Positions 1-8,122 of a DNA stretch of 64,000 nt are shown piece after piece. A program made the translations under genes and the position numbers. The notes beneath the pieces are model-generated. The model was not told the origin of the DNA and ran no database searches. It saw nothing but the letters and a program-made list of their open reading frames with translations. The stretch's first letter is position 1, and each line of letters begins with the position of its first letter. The stretch is from contig JACKMT010000001.1 in NCBI GenBank assembly GCA_024235255.1, forward strand, positions 1-64,000, read 5' to 3'. Source of the stretch: Chromatiaceae bacterium (GTDB lineage Bacteria; Pseudomonadota; Gammaproteobacteria; Chromatiales; Chromatiaceae).

Positions 1-1
1 C

Positions 2-667
2 CCTTTTTATCCGCGCTCGCCCTACGCCTGCGCCAAGATGTACTCCTACTGGATCACGGTCAACTATCGCGAGGCGTACGGCATCTATGCCTGCAACGGC
101 ATCCTGTTCAACCACGAGTCGCCGGTGCGCGGTGAGACTTTTGTCACCCGCAAGATCACCCGCGCGATGGCGCGCATCCGTCTGGGTCTGCAGGAGTGCC
201 TCTATCTCGGCAATATGAATGCGCTGCGCGACTGGGGGCATGCGCGCGATTACGTGAAGATGCAGTGGCTGATGCTGCAGCAGGAGCAGCCGGACGATTT
301 CGTCATCGGCACCGGCGAGCAGCACTCGGTGCGCGATTTTGTCGATGCGGCGGCAGCTGAACTGGGCATCACGCTGAACTGGGAAGGCGAGGGGGTCGGC
401 GAGACGGGCATAGTTCATACCAACGCAAACGATACCGGTCCGAAGCCGGGCACAGTGGTGGTGCGGGTCGATCCACGCTATTTCCGGCCGACGGAGGTGG
501 AGACGCTGCTGTGCGATCCCACCAAGGCGAAGACCGAACTGGGATGGGAGCCGGTGATCACCTTTAAGGAGCTGGTCGCTGAAATGGCAAGAGAGGACCT
601 GGCGCTGGCGAAAAAGGATGTGGTGATAGAAAAGGCTGGTTTTCGTTCTTTTCGCTATTACGAGTAG
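2..667 (+). CDS. gmd: GDP-mannose 4,6-dehydratase, C-terminal part
   Basis: This is the 3' part of a GDP-mannose 4,6-dehydratase, which converts GDP-D-mannose to GDP-4-keto-6-deoxymannose, the first step to GDP-L-fucose. The frame is open from base 2, so the gene starts upstream of the window; about 221 residues remain of a usual 340-370. The first visible codons give PFYPRSPYACAK, which contains the SDR catalytic Tyr-x-x-x-Lys, followed by the typical YWITVNYREAYG and NHESPVRGETFVTRK stretches. The next gene, 14 bases downstream, is the next enzyme of the same pathway. Family assignment is firm; the start cannot be seen. Confidence 0.95.
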   Translation, partial: PFYPRSPYACAKMYSYWITVNYREAYGIYACNGILFNHESPVRGETFVTRKITRAMARIRLGLQECLYLGNMNALRDWGHARDYVKMQWLMLQQEQPDDFVIGTGEQHSVRDFVDAAAAELGITLNWEGEGVGETGIVHTNANDTGPKPGTVVVRVDPRYFRPTEVETLLCDPTKAKTELGWEPVITFKELVAEMAREDLALAKKDVVIEKAGFRSFRYYE

Positions 668-681
668 TCCGGAGTTGATGT

Positions 682-1623
682 ATGGAGAAAGATGCAAAGA
701 TCTACGTTGCCGGTCACCGCGGGCTTGTCGGCTCGGCCATCGTCCGGCAGCTGCGTAAAGCGGGTTATCAAAATCTGCTGTTGCGGACGCGGGTTGAACT
801 CGATCTTGCCAGTCAAGCTGAGGTGCGCGATTTTTTTCGCAGCGAGACACCCGATTACGTCTTCCTGGCCGCGGCAAAGGTTGGCGGGATACATGCCAAC
901 GACACCTATCCTGCCGATTTTATCGTGGACAACCTGGCCATCGAGCTGAACGTGATTCGCGCCGCCTATAAGAACCGTGTGAAACGGCTGCTGTTTCTGG
1001 GCAGCTCCTGCATCTATCCCCGGGATTGTCCGCAACCGATAAAAGAGGAATATCTGCTGACCGGTCCCCTCGAGCCGACCAACGAACCCTACGCAGTGGC
1101 CAAAATCGCCGGGATCAAGATGTGCGAAGCCTACAACCGGCAGCATGGAACCCAGTTCGTTTCTGTCATGCCGACCAATCTCTACGGCCCAAACGACAAT
1201 TTCGATCTGCAGAATTCGCATGTGCTGCCGGCGCTGATCAGGAAGTTTCACGAGGCGAAAGCGCGCGCGGAAGCTAAGGTTGTTGTCTGGGGCACAGGAT
1301 CACCGCGCCGTGAGTTTCTCTATGTCGAAGATATGGCTGAAGCCTGTGTTTTTGTGATGAACAGGGACGGTTGTACCGATATGGTCAATATAGGTGTGGG
1401 AGAAGATATCCGGATTGGCGAACTGGCGCGGTTGGTCGGTGAGGTGGTCGGGTTTGAGGGTGAAATCGTGTTCGATTCCACCAAACCGGACGGCACACCG
1501 CAAAAGCTGCTGGATGTCGGCCGCCTGAAATCGCTTGGCTGGTCCGCGCAAACCGGATTGCGTGAGGGGATTGGGGAAACTTACCGCTGGTATCTGGAGC
1601 ACAGTAGTAACTTGCGCAGTTAG
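682..1623 (+). CDS. fcl: GDP-L-fucose synthase
   Basis: The 313-residue protein is a GDP-4-keto-6-deoxymannose 3,5-epimerase/4-reductase that makes GDP-L-fucose with NADPH in the cytoplasm. It has the N-terminal Rossmann motif GHRGLVGSAIV (about residues 12-22), the SSCIYP stretch and the catalytic YAVAK. The length matches the family (310-320). It follows gmd closely and is probably co-transcribed with it. Together they supply activated fucose to the exopolysaccharide or O-antigen locus that must lie to the left. Confidence 0.95.
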   Translation: MEKDAKIYVAGHRGLVGSAIVRQLRKAGYQNLLLRTRVELDLASQAEVRDFFRSETPDYVFLAAAKVGGIHANDTYPADFIVDNLAIELNVIRAAYKNRVKRLLFLGSSCIYPRDCPQPIKEEYLLTGPLEPTNEPYAVAKIAGIKMCEAYNRQHGTQFVSVMPTNLYGPNDNFDLQNSHVLPALIRKFHEAKARAEAKVVVWGTGSPRREFLYVEDMAEACVFVMNRDGCTDMVNIGVGEDIRIGELARLVGEVVGFEGEIVFDSTKPDGTPQKLLDVGRLKSLGWSAQTGLREGIGETYRWYLEHSSNLRS

Positions 1624-1803
1624 CCCGAGCAGGGCGGATCCCGGCGGGGAGTCCACCCTACATATTTCTATGCAGTTTCATCATCCAGAACCCGGTGATT
1701 CAGTAGCCGAATCCCGTTGATAAGCGGGGCTCTTGCGCTATTTGACAAAGAATATCGATACAACTATCGTAATACCAAAACTGTATCGATAGGAGAATTG
1801 GTA

Positions 1804-2010
1804 GTGTTGAGTGTTAAGATCTCACCAAAATTCCAGGTTGTTATCCCTAAAGAGATCAGAGAAGCGCTGCATCTGTTACCTGGACAACGCATGCAGATTG
1901 TGCAGTATGAAAATAGAATCGAGCTGATTCCGGAACGGGACATCGGTGAGCTTGAAGGCTTTCTTGCCGGTATGGACACATCGTTCACCAGGGAAGAAGA
2001 TAGGTTGTGA
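1804..2010 (+). CDS. AbrB/MazE-type antitoxin (VapB-like)
   Basis: A 68-residue SpoVT-AbrB swapped-hairpin protein: the N-terminus (KISPKFQVVIPKEIREAL, then LLPGQRMQIV) is the standard DNA-binding fold of this class. I place the start at GTG 1804 because AGGAGA lies at 1791-1796, although the frame is open further upstream. The stop overlaps the start of the following PIN-domain gene (GTGA), as usual for type II antitoxin-toxin pairs. It likely binds the toxin through its acidic C-terminus and represses its own promoter. Base composition is lower in GC than the flanking polysaccharide genes, which fits horizontal insertion. Confidence 0.88.
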   Translation: MLSVKISPKFQVVIPKEIREALHLLPGQRMQIVQYENRIELIPERDIGELEGFLAGMDTSFTREEDRL

Positions 2011-2387
2011 ATGTTGTAGATACCTCGGGATGGCTTGAATACTTTGCAGGCGGCCCAAACTCTACTGAATTCGCTGTTCCGATAAAGGAGACCGCTAGTC
2101 TTCTCGTGCCGACAATCTGTATTTACGAAATATCAAAAGTAATACTTCGTGAGAGTGATGAACATCATCTGCTGCAGGCGCTTGCAGCGATTCAAAAGGG
2201 AGAGGTTAAAGCGCTTACACCTTCGATAGCAACCGCCGCCGCCAAGCTTAGTTTAAAGTACAAATTACCTATGGCCGACAGTATTATCTATGCAACGGCG
2301 CAGTCGTTTAATGCGACGGTCTGGACCCAGGACGTTGATTTTAAGCATCTGCCTGATGTCAATTACCTATCGAACAACCAGATTTAA
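2007..2387 (+). CDS. PIN-domain toxin (VapC-like ribonuclease)
   Basis: A 126-residue PIN-domain protein, expected to be a Mg-dependent endoribonuclease that cleaves tRNA or rRNA when freed from its antitoxin. Acidic catalytic residues are visible: Asp5 in VVDTSGW, a Glu in ICIYEISKV, and Asp in PMADSIIYATA near the C-terminus, followed by WTQDVDF. It starts with GTG inside the antitoxin stop codon, so the two are translationally coupled. The pair interrupts an otherwise continuous polysaccharide/exosortase locus. Confidence 0.9.
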   Translation: MNVVDTSGWLEYFAGGPNSTEFAVPIKETASLLVPTICIYEISKVILRESDEHHLLQALAAIQKGEVKALTPSIATAAAKLSLKYKLPMADSIIYATAQSFNATVWTQDVDFKHLPDVNYLSNNQI

Positions 2388-2424
2388 TTCCGCTCAACAA
2401 AAAATCCACGATAACGGGTAAGAA

Positions 2425-4005
2425 ATGAACGAAGTCAGCACCGCAAATATCGGCTGGCGTACCCCCACGATAATGTTGGGATTGCTGGTCGTTTCGTCGC
2501 TGATACTGCTCTTCGGCTTTTGGGAGGGTATTAACCACATGGTTGATATCTGGATCAATAGCGAAGAGTATGGTTACGGATTCTTCATTCCGGTCATTAG
2601 CGCCTACCTCATCTGGCAGCGGCGTAATATTCTTGCGCAGGTAGAGTTTAGACCCTCCTGGCTGGGGGTGTTCGTGATCCTGGTCGGCGGCACCTTTTTC
2701 TTTTTGGGGCAGATCGCCACCACATTCACGCTGGTTCAATACGCGCTGGTGCTCTGCCTGCTCGCGGTGGCATATGCGCTGATGGGCTGGCATGCATTCA
2801 AGTGGGTCGCCGGGCCGCTGCTGTTGTTGTTCTTCGTGGTGCCGCTGCCCCCCTTTGTTTACAACAATCTCTCCGGCAAGCTGCAGTTGATCTCCTCCGA
2901 GATCGGCGTTGCGGTGATCCGTCTGTTCGGCATCAGTGTCTTTCTGGAAGGCAATGTCATCGATCTGGGAGAGTACAAGCTGCAGGTGGTCGAGGCATGC
3001 AGCGGCCTGCGCTATCTCTTCCCGCTGGTGAGCATCGCGTTTCTGGCCGCCTATATGTATAAGGTGGAGATGTGGAAGCGGGTGCTGGTGTTTCTTTCCA
3101 GTATTCCCATCACCATTCTGATGAACAGCTTCCGCATCGGTGTGATCGGCTATCTGGTCGAGAATTACGGCACCGAGCAGGCGGAAGGTTTTCTGCACGA
3201 CTTCGAAGGCTGGATCATTTTCATGGCCTGCTTCGCCATCCTGCTGCTGGAGATGACGCTGCTGGCCAAGGTCGGTAAACGCAAATACACACTGAAGGAG
3301 GTGTTCGGTCTGGAAGCGCCGCAGCCGCTGCCCGCCGGGCTTGAGATGAAACACCGCCCGATCACGCCGGTGCACTATGGCATTCTGGCATCGGTCGCGC
3401 TGATCGCGCTCAGTTCCGTCTATATTCAGGTGCAGGGAGAGGTGCGTCCGCCGCGCGCTGATTTCTCCGGCTATCCGCTCGAACTCGGCACGTGGCAAGG
3501 CAAAGGCGAGTTGCTGGAGAGCATCTATCTGGATTCGCTGAAGCTGGACGATTATCTGCTCTCCGATTACCGCAACGACAAGGGCGAGCAGGTGAATTTC
3601 TATATCGCCTACTATGCCTCACAGCAGGCGGGTTCGGCCGCGCACTCGCCGCGCGCCTGCATACCGGGCGGCGGCTGGCAGATCAGCGATGTGACGACGA
3701 AAAGCGTTGACGGTGTGACTGTCGCCGGGCAACCGCTCTCGGTCAACCGCATTGAGATCAGGCGTGGCGAGATCAAGCAGCTGGTCTACTACTGGTTTCA
3801 GCAGCGCGGACGGGTTATCACCAACGAGTACATGACCAAGTGGTACCTGTTTCTGGATGGTCTGACAAAGCACCGGACCGACGGCGCGCTGGTTCGGTTG
3901 ACGACCGTGATAAACCCAGGCGAGCGCTGGTCGGATGGCGATGCAAGACTGCGGGCGTTCGCGCTGCTGGCGGTGCCCGCGCTCGATCGGTTTGTGCCTG
4001 AATGA
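2425..4005 (+). CDS. xrtA: Exosortase A with fused EpsI domain
   Basis: A 526-residue inner-membrane protein. Residues about 1-290 form a multi-pass exosortase with the three expected catalytic motifs: Cys in VVEACSGLRYLFPL, Arg in MNSFRIGVIGYL and His in FLHDFEGW. Exosortases cut and sort PEP-CTERM proteins to the envelope during exopolysaccharide export. From about residue 310 a further hydrophobic segment leads into an EpsI-like periplasmic domain (PLELGTWQGK, DDYLLSDYRN, AHSPRACIPGGGW), a fusion seen in many XrtA proteins. No PEP-CTERM substrate was recognised in this window. The gene is downstream of fcl and vapBC and probably belongs to the same exopolysaccharide locus. Confidence 0.93.
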   Translation: MNEVSTANIGWRTPTIMLGLLVVSSLILLFGFWEGINHMVDIWINSEEYGYGFFIPVISAYLIWQRRNILAQVEFRPSWLGVFVILVGGTFFFLGQIATTFTLVQYALVLCLLAVAYALMGWHAFKWVAGPLLLLFFVVPLPPFVYNNLSGKLQLISSEIGVAVIRLFGISVFLEGNVIDLGEYKLQVVEACSGLRYLFPLVSIAFLAAYMYKVEMWKRVLVFLSSIPITILMNSFRIGVIGYLVENYGTEQAEGFLHDFEGWIIFMACFAILLLEMTLLAKVGKRKYTLKEVFGLEAPQPLPAGLEMKHRPITPVHYGILASVALIALSSVYIQVQGEVRPPRADFSGYPLELGTWQGKGELLESIYLDSLKLDDYLLSDYRNDKGEQVNFYIAYYASQQAGSAAHSPRACIPGGGWQISDVTTKSVDGVTVAGQPLSVNRIEIRRGEIKQLVYYWFQQRGRVITNEYMTKWYLFLDGLTKHRTDGALVRLTTVINPGERWSDGDARLRAFALLAVPALDRFVPE

Positions 4006-4292
4006 AGGCTCGATCGGCTAGTTGTGCACAGCGCACTCCAACCATCGGTAACTGCTTCTTGCGTTTCGCTACTTCCGGTATCCTTGCAGTCGTTTCCCGG
4101 CGGGTGTTGGCTGCGTTCTTAACACTGTAACCGCTATTTGGCCCCCGCTTCATTCATCCTGTGTTCCTGGCGCTATTGCGAGTAAAATTACCGGATATCC
4201 GCTCGTTAAGTGGATGCAGGGCATCCTCCGTTATCGGGTGGCAGATTCGCTTCACGGGCAGAGACCAAACTTTTATCTAAGGAGAACCAGAG

Positions 4293-5996
4293 ATGGCGGG
4301 CAGAACAGGCCGGTTGATACCAAGTGCCATATTTTGGTTGATTTGTTTGCTAATGCAGCCCGGTCTGGTATCGGCAGAGGCAAAGAGCCTGGTATTGATT
4401 CTCGATGCTTCCGGTTCCATGTGGGGACAGGTCGAAGGCCGCAACAAGATCGTTATCGCGCGCGCAGCGCTGGACGATCTGATCCGGGATCTGCCGGACG
4501 CATCGCAGACTGCACTGATCACCTATGGTCATCGCCGCAAGGGCGACTGCAAGGATATCGAAACATTGGCGCCGCTCGGACCTATCGATAAATCCCGGTT
4601 GATGGAAATGATAGGCAGTCTAAACCCGATCGGGATGACGCCGTTGACCGATGCAGTCAAAGCAGCGCTCAGTTTGGTCCACAGCGGTGAGAATCCAACA
4701 ATCATCCTGATCAGCGACGGTCTGGAGACCTGCGGCGGTGATCCCTGTAAGGTGGTGTCGGAGGCAAAGGAGTCGGGCATCAACTTCCTGCTGCACGTGG
4801 TCGGTTTCGGTATCGAGGAGGAGAATGTCGTCCAGCTGGAATGTGCAGCACAGGCCGGTGGCGGTCTCTACTTCGATGTGAAAAATGCTGCGGATCTGAG
4901 TGTTGCCCTGGCACAGGCGGTAGCGCAGCCAACAGCGAAAACGGGGGGACGGCTGTCGATCAAGACAGTAGCCAACGATCAGCTTAGCGATACGGCAATT
5001 ACTATCACCAGGAGGGGGGAGACGGCAACGCTGGCCGCCGGCCGCACTTACACCGGTCCGGAGACCAATCCCCGGCTGTTTACACTGCCTGCCGGAGAGT
5101 ACGACGTGACGATTCGCGGGCTTCGCTTTACCGGCGATGCTGAGCGCCGCTTCGAGGGTGTTGAGATATTTGCCGGAGAGTCTCTTGAGCGCGTTGTGGA
5201 GTTCAACACCGGCAAGCTGAGCGTCAAGGTGGTGGTCAACGATAAGCTTGGCGATGCGGCTGTTCGGGTAACGCGCAGCGGCGACGGCAGTGCGGTTGCA
5301 GAGCGTCGTACGTATACCTCCAGTCAGCACAATCCGGCGCTGTTTGAACTGACCGCCGGAACATACGATGTTTCGGTGAAGCCATTGAAATCGAAGGGTA
5401 GTGTTGAGAAGCGCCTTGCGAAGATCGAGATCGGCGCGGGTGAAGCCGTGGAGCGCGAAGTGTCCTACGGCACCGGGAAGCTTTCGGTCAAGGTCACCCG
5501 CAACGGTGAGCTCAGCGATGCACGCGTATTGGTTTACCAGGCCGGCAGCGATAAGCCGGTGGCTCAGGGCCGCACCTACGCTAACGCTAAAAACAACCCG
5601 AAGCAGTTTATGCTGGAGTTGGGCAGCTACGATGTCGTCGTTGACTCGTTAGAGATCAACGGCGCGCCGCAGCCGCGGTTTGAGAATATCGAACTGGACG
5701 CCAGGAGCGAAGCAACACAGGCACATAACTTCGAGAGCGGCAGTCTGGAGCTGGCAGCGCTGTTCGATGGATTGCCGGTGGACGCGATCTTTTCGGTCGC
5801 GGCCGTCGATGGTGGAGCGCCGGTTGCCAGCGGGCGCTCGTACGCCAGGAGCAAGGCGCTTATACTGGCACCCGGCCGTTACCGGGTTTCGGTCAAGGGG
5901 GTGAAGCTGAAAGGCGATCCCAAGGGGGAGGCCGAGTTCACGCTGGAAACGGGACAGGCATTGCAACAGCGCATCGAGCTTAAGGCAGTTGAATGA
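4293..5996 (+). CDS. Secreted VWA-domain protein with four C-terminal repeats
   Basis: A 567-residue protein with a signal peptide (cleavage near VSAEAKS, residue 28) and a von Willebrand factor A domain at about residues 30-205. The metal-binding MIDAS residues are visible as DASGSM (38-43), a Thr in GMTPLTDA and an Asp in LISDGLE. The rest is four repeats of 88-89 residues starting near 218, 307, 395 and 483. Each begins G-K/R-L-S-(I/V)-K and carries an RTY or RSY motif followed by a (G)xYDV beta-strand, so they are probably beta-sandwich modules. A strong AAGGAGA site precedes the ATG. The likely role is periplasmic or surface protein binding; the partner is unknown. It stands alone, between xrtA and kbp. 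Confidence 0.85.
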   Translation: MAGRTGRLIPSAIFWLICLLMQPGLVSAEAKSLVLILDASGSMWGQVEGRNKIVIARAALDDLIRDLPDASQTALITYGHRRKGDCKDIETLAPLGPIDKSRLMEMIGSLNPIGMTPLTDAVKAALSLVHSGENPTIILISDGLETCGGDPCKVVSEAKESGINFLLHVVGFGIEEENVVQLECAAQAGGGLYFDVKNAADLSVALAQAVAQPTAKTGGRLSIKTVANDQLSDTAITITRRGETATLAAGRTYTGPETNPRLFTLPAGEYDVTIRGLRFTGDAERRFEGVEIFAGESLERVVEFNTGKLSVKVVVNDKLGDAAVRVTRSGDGSAVAERRTYTSSQHNPALFELTAGTYDVSVKPLKSKGSVEKRLAKIEIGAGEAVEREVSYGTGKLSVKVTRNGELSDARVLVYQAGSDKPVAQGRTYANAKNNPKQFMLELGSYDVVVDSLEINGAPQPRFENIELDARSEATQAHNFESGSLELAALFDGLPVDAIFSVAAVDGGAPVASGRSYARSKALILAPGRYRVSVKGVKLKGDPKGEAEFTLETGQALQQRIELKAVE

Positions 5997-6157
5997 AGCA
6001 GGTGCCGTTCAATTTCGGACTTGGCACCGCGTTGTTACAATTGTTTTCAACCCGGATCTGCATAGGGCACTAAAATCAGCATGCAGCAGCTAAAGTAGCT
6101 ACTACCGTATGTCGCGTGGTCGGTTCGCAATATAAACGTTTTTAAGAGGAGTGGATG

Positions 6158-6589
6158 ATGGGGCTTTTCGATTTTGTAAAGAGTGTGGGAAACAAGATTT
6201 TCAACCGGGATGACGAGGCTGCAGAGAAGATTCAGCAGCATATCGAGGCGGACAACCCGGGCATTAAGGATATCAAGGTCGCCTTCAATGACGGCGTGGT
6301 TTCGATCGCCGGTGCGGCAGACAGTCCGGAGGCGATGGAAAAAGCGGTGCTGATGGCCGGCAACATAAAAGGCGTGGGTGAGGTAAGGGCGGAGGCGGTA
6401 AAGGTGCCGGCAGCCGGACCTAAAACCGAATACTACGTGATTGAGTCGGGCGATACGCTCTCGAAGCTGGCCAAGAAGTACTACGGCAATGCGATGGACT
6501 ATCCGAAGATTTTCGAAGCCAACCGGGAGGTAATCAAGGATCCGGATAAGATTTTCGTGGGCCAGAAGATCCGTATACCGCTGGGCTAG
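6158..6589 (+). CDS. kbp: BON-LysM protein, potassium-binding Kbp (YgaU) family
   Basis: A 143-residue protein with a short N-terminal amphipathic segment (MGLFDFVKSVGNKIF), a BON domain at about 25-85 and a LysM domain at about 95-142 (YYVIESGDTLSKLAKKYYG, ending IFVGQKIRIPLG). E. coli Kbp/YgaU has the same order and a near-identical start, and is a cytoplasmic K+-binding protein. I chose the second of two adjacent ATGs (6158 rather than 6155) because it matches the family start; AAGAGGAG lies just upstream. It appears monocistronic. Confidence 0.9.
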   Translation: MGLFDFVKSVGNKIFNRDDEAAEKIQQHIEADNPGIKDIKVAFNDGVVSIAGAADSPEAMEKAVLMAGNIKGVGEVRAEAVKVPAAGPKTEYYVIESGDTLSKLAKKYYGNAMDYPKIFEANREVIKDPDKIFVGQKIRIPLG

Positions 6590-6631
6590 TTGAAACCCTC
6601 TCTCGTAGTAAAAGTCGTATATGGTGGTTAT

Positions 6632-6807
6632 CCCCCTCTCACTGCCGGAGGGTATCGTAAAAGGTTGCTTCCCTTCTCCCTTCGAGGGAGAAGGTTAGGA
6701 TGAGGGTGAATAAATTCAAAAACTCAGCTATTAATACCCTCACCCTAACCCTCTCCTCTCAGTAGGGAAAGGGGACTTTTACGATACCCTCCTGCCAGAA
6801 GAGAGGG
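6632..6807. repeat. Long imperfect palindrome, MITE-like
   Basis: About 176 bases whose two ends are imperfect inverted copies of about 31 bases (6634-6664 against 6775-6807, both containing GGGTATCGTAAAAG or its complement). The interior halves (6671-6709 against 6736-6774) also pair, with CCCTCACCCTAACCCTCTCC in one half. It lies between kbp and the next gene and encodes nothing. It resembles a non-autonomous palindromic element or a large transcribed hairpin, and may act as terminator for kbp. Confidence 0.7.
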
Positions 6808-6813
6808 AGAATA

Positions 6814-6893
6814 AAGGGGGTCAGAGTCGGAATAGACCTGAACTTAAACCAGTGATATTTGCGCATCTGACTCATTCGACTCTGACCCCTTTT
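6814..6893. repeat. Inverted repeat with GGGGTCAGAGTCG arms
   Basis: Inverted arms at 6814-6829 and 6878-6893 contain GGGGTCAGAGTCG and its complement, enclosing about 48 AT-richer bases. I recall this motif in many proteobacterial genomes near REP-associated (Y1) transposases. No such transposase gene is present here. It directly abuts the palindrome to its left and ends about 53 bases before the next gene. Confidence 0.65.
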
Positions 6894-6946
6894 AATCCCA
6901 GCCTGAGGCTGTGAACCCGGCCGTAGCTAGATAAAGGAACCTGACT

Positions 6947-8122
6947 ATGAATCAAACATTTCACCCCATGCAATACCTGGACAAGGCACTCAATAGCCTG
7001 CGCGATCTGGGTCTGGTTCCGGAGACCGCCCAAGAGGCGCCGATCATCGCCCTGATCGAGAAAATATCCGCTCTCGACGAAGACCGGGTTGTTGCGATCG
7101 CGCGCACCCTGAATCAGACATCCCTGTTCAACGAAGTGGTTCGCGAACAGGTAAAAGAGATGAAAATCGGTGAGCGTTACGAAGAAATAACAAATGAATT
7201 CAATAGCATTCGTGATGATGCTAAAGAGATGGTTGATCAACTGACCGACGGCAAAATCGATACCTGGGAGCGCATCCAAAACGTCTGGATCAAGGTCTCC
7301 CGGGGTGACATCGCCAGCCGGTTCAATAAGATCAAGGACATCTACCTGGAAGTGGCCAGGGACTCCAACGACCAGATTCAGCGCGAGCATCTGATTCTCG
7401 AAGCCTACCGCGATTTTCGTGGCGCTTTGAAACATTCCGAGGTACTGGCGCTGGAGGTTTTCAAGCTGGCGCAAGGCAAACTGGAAGAGGCCAAGCACCT
7501 GCTGCAGAGTGCCATGGGAACAGTCGAAAAGGCGGCTGACGCCGAACCTGCCGAGCGCGCGAGACTGGAGATGGCGCGCGACGAGCAGCTGCGCCTGCTG
7601 CAGCAGGAAGAGAAGCGCTATCAGATTGCGAAGGATCTGGCAGACAACCTAACCGTCAGTTACAACACCTCGGAAGTGGTGATGGCGCGCCTGATGCAGA
7701 CCACCAACGCCAAAGAGCGGGTCTACGCGCAGGCGGTCAGCTTCTTCGGCACCAACGAGACCGTGCTTACCGCGCTCTCCGCCTCCTTTACCGGCATGTG
7801 GGGGCTGCATGAAAGCACCGCCACGCTGAATGCGATGAAAGAGGGCGTCAGCAAAAGCCTGGAGGTGCTGGCCGATGTCGGCGGCAAGGTGCAGAAAGCG
7901 GCACTGGAAGCCGGCTACGGTCCGACCGTTCGGGCGGATGCCGTTAAGCGATTAGTGGACTCGGTGGTCAACTACCAGGAGCAGTCGCGCACTATTATCG
8001 CCGAAATGCGCCAACTGAGCAGCCGCAACGCGGACGAGATACGCGAAGCAGTGGAGCAGGGTAAGCGCCAGTTGGCCAGGTTGGCCGAACAGGGAAATGC
8101 ACTGGAACTGAGCAGTGACTGA
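6947..8122 (+). CDS. Coiled-coil protein, TelA-like (first of three)
   Basis: A 391-residue, almost wholly helical, soluble protein without signal peptide or membrane segment. It has long charged heptad-like runs at about 150-260 and a conserved-looking segment near 275-300 (NAKERVYAQAVSFFGTNETV). The C-terminal half, with helices around WGLHESTATLNAMKEGV and a final EQGKRQLARL helix, resembles in layout the TelA/YceH toxic-anion-resistance family, but I cannot show homology. AAAGGAACCTGACT precedes the ATG. The stop overlaps the start of the next gene by eight bases, so the two are co-translated. Role unknown; the context suggests a membrane-associated stress or scaffold function. Confidence 0.75.
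   Translation: MNQTFHPMQYLDKALNSLRDLGLVPETAQEAPIIALIEKISALDEDRVVAIARTLNQTSLFNEVVREQVKEMKIGERYEEITNEFNSIRDDAKEMVDQLTDGKIDTWERIQNVWIKVSRGDIASRFNKIKDIYLEVARDSNDQIQREHLILEAYRDFRGALKHSEVLALEVFKLAQGKLEEAKHLLQSAMGTVEKAADAEPAERARLEMARDEQLRLLQQEEKRYQIAKDLADNLTVSYNTSEVVMARLMQTTNAKERVYAQAVSFFGTNETVLTALSASFTGMWGLHESTATLNAMKEGVSKSLEVLADVGGKVQKAALEAGYGPTVRADAVKRLVDSVVNYQEQSRTIIAEMRQLSSRNADEIREAVEQGKRQLARLAEQGNALELSSD

Noticed and set aside
2359..3498. Long minus-strand open frame opposite xrtA
   Set aside because: It is antisense to a gene with clear exosortase motifs and its translation is rich in Gln/His/Asp with no domain.
6020..6045. TTGGCACCGCGTTGTT as a sigma-54 promoter before kbp
   Set aside because: The spacing between GG and the downstream GT is one base short and the -12 GC is missing.
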